Assembly (NCBI GenBank): GCA_964448305.1
Contig: CAYUWB010000031.1
Location: 1-13,014, forward strand
Reading direction: 5' to 3'
Source: Thioglobus_C sp964448305
Lineage (GTDB): Bacteria > Pseudomonadota > Gammaproteobacteria > PS1 > Pseudothioglobaceae
DNA: 13,014 bases
Shown here: piece by piece, positions 12,282 through 13,014 of the stretch
Position numbering within the stretch: position 1 is the first letter of the stretch
Layout: every line of letters begins with the position of its first letter
Notes under the pieces: model-generated
Databases searched by the model: none
What the model was told of the DNA's origin: nothing
What the model saw: only the letters and a program-made list of their open reading frames with translations
Made by a program: the position numbers and the translations under genes

Positions 12282-13014
12282 AATTCTGCTACGATTGTAT
12301 TGATTGCTTGAGTCAGTGTTTTAAGCTCATCGTCACTAATAATAAACGGTGGCATGGCATAAAGCAACTTACCATACGGCCTTAACCAAACACCAAGCTC
12401 AATCAAGCGCTTCTGCACTTGTGCAACTTTAATGTCATCTTGCATTTCAATCACTGCAATGGCGCCCAAAATCCGCACATCATTAACTTTTTCGTTTTGT
12501 TTAAGCGCTGATAATTCTGCGTAAAAATGTTTTTCAATACGAGCAATATTATCTTGCCATGGTGAGTTAAGCAATAGCTCAATGTTAGCGTTGGCCACTG
12601 CGCAAGCTAGCGGGTTGGCCATAAAGGTTGGGCCATGCATGAGTGTGCCGACAGTGCTGGCAATTTTATCGGTAGAAAGTGTGGCAGCTAGTGTCATATA
12701 GCCGCCCGTCAGCGCTTTACCTAAACACAAAATATCCGGGTCAACATCGACATACTCAAGCGCAAAAAGCTCTCCCGTTCTGCCAAAACCGGTAGCAATC
12801 TCGTCCAAAATAAATAGCACATCATACTGCTCACACAATGCTTTTGCCTTTGTTAAATACTGAGGATTGTAAATCCTCATACCGCCAGCACCTTGCACCA
12901 CAGGCTCTAGAATCATGGCTGCAATTAAATTGGAGTTTTGCTTGAGGGTTGACTCTAAATCTTGCAAGGCCTCATCCATAGAAACCATTGATGGACTTTT
13001 AACAAAAAAGTGTT
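12278..13014 (-). CDS. bioA: adenosylmethionine-8-amino-7-oxononanoate aminotransferase, C-terminal part
   Basis: BioA is a PLP enzyme that converts KAPA to DAPA in biotin synthesis with S-adenosylmethionine as amino donor. The minus-strand frame is open to the window edge and reads HFFVKSPS before the first internal Met, so the ATG at 12988 is not the start; the N-terminal part lies outside. Visible fold-type I landmarks are EPVVQGAGGMR, DEIATGFGRTG with the PLP-binding aspartate, LCLGKALTGGYMT with the Schiff-base lysine, and MHGPTFMANPLAC, closely matching known BioA. GVWLRPYGKLLYAMPP and a normal C-terminus follow. The stop codon overlaps the start of the MBL hydrolase by four bases. No bioF, bioC or bioD is in the window. 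Confidence 0.93.
   Translation of the reverse strand, partial: HFFVKSPSMVSMDEALQDLESTLKQNSNLIAAMILEPVVQGAGGMRIYNPQYLTKAKALCEQYDVLFILDEIATGFGRTGELFALEYVDVDPDILCLGKALTGGYMTLAATLSTDKIASTVGTLMHGPTFMANPLACAVANANIELLLNSPWQDNIARIEKHFYAELSALKQNEKVNDVRILGAIAVIEMQDDIKVAQVQKRLIELGVWLRPYGKLLYAMPPFIISDDELKTLTQAINTIVAEL

Noticed and set aside
1..13014. Mobile element, CRISPR array, tRNA or rRNA
   Set aside because: Reading both strands showed no transposase or integrase motifs, no regularly spaced repeats, no tRNA-like cloverleaf and no rRNA-like sequence.

Overview
The window is AT-rich, tightly packed bacterial chromosome. Gene content (accA-tilS, ybeY, priA, bioA, a periplasmic betaine-type ABC transporter) and the look of the proteins suggest a gammaproteobacterium. 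A marine sulfur-oxidiser of the SUP05/Thioglobus type, free-living or symbiotic, is my best guess, but that is inference from protein style and is untested. I saw no transposase, phage gene, CRISPR array, rRNA or tRNA, and no gene-free stretch longer than about 125 bases.

Layout. (1) Positions 1-265: the start of an AzlC-type permease gene on the minus strand, facing accA. (2) 266-2375: accA and tilS on the plus strand, overlapping by 20 bases. (3) 2413-5429: a betaine/proline-type ABC transporter on the minus strand, transcribed proX-proW-proV, with a strong hairpin terminator between proX and proW. (4) 5555-8015: ybeY (minus) diverging from priA (plus). (5) 8018-11363: a likely peroxide-defence block. 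An OxyR-type regulator diverges from a gene for a rubredoxin-less rubrerythrin, which is followed by a two-cluster Fe-S/CCG-type oxidoreductase and a DUF3501 protein. (6) 11343-13014: an exported metallo-beta-lactamase-fold hydrolase translationally coupled to the 3' part of bioA, both on the minus strand and running tail-to-tail into the oxyR-like gene.

How the genes work together. accA feeds fatty-acid synthesis. tilS, ybeY and priA are core RNA and DNA maintenance genes. proXWV imports compatible solutes, and the internal terminator probably gives more binding protein than channel. The rubrerythrin block is the most interesting part. The regulator keeps both OxyR redox cysteines. A classic LysR-type box lies between the predicted -35 and -10 of the rubrerythrin promoter and beside the regulator's own -10. 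A second, unrelated 37-bp dyad sits between the rubrerythrin gene and the Fe-S gene. The rubrerythrin has every di-iron ligand but no rubredoxin domain, so it needs an outside electron donor. The adjacent Fe-S protein, with DUF3501, is a natural candidate; this is inference.

Several starts were revised from the longest open frame. proW, ybeY, the Fe-S protein and rubrerythrin all have better-supported internal starts. tilS must use TTG.
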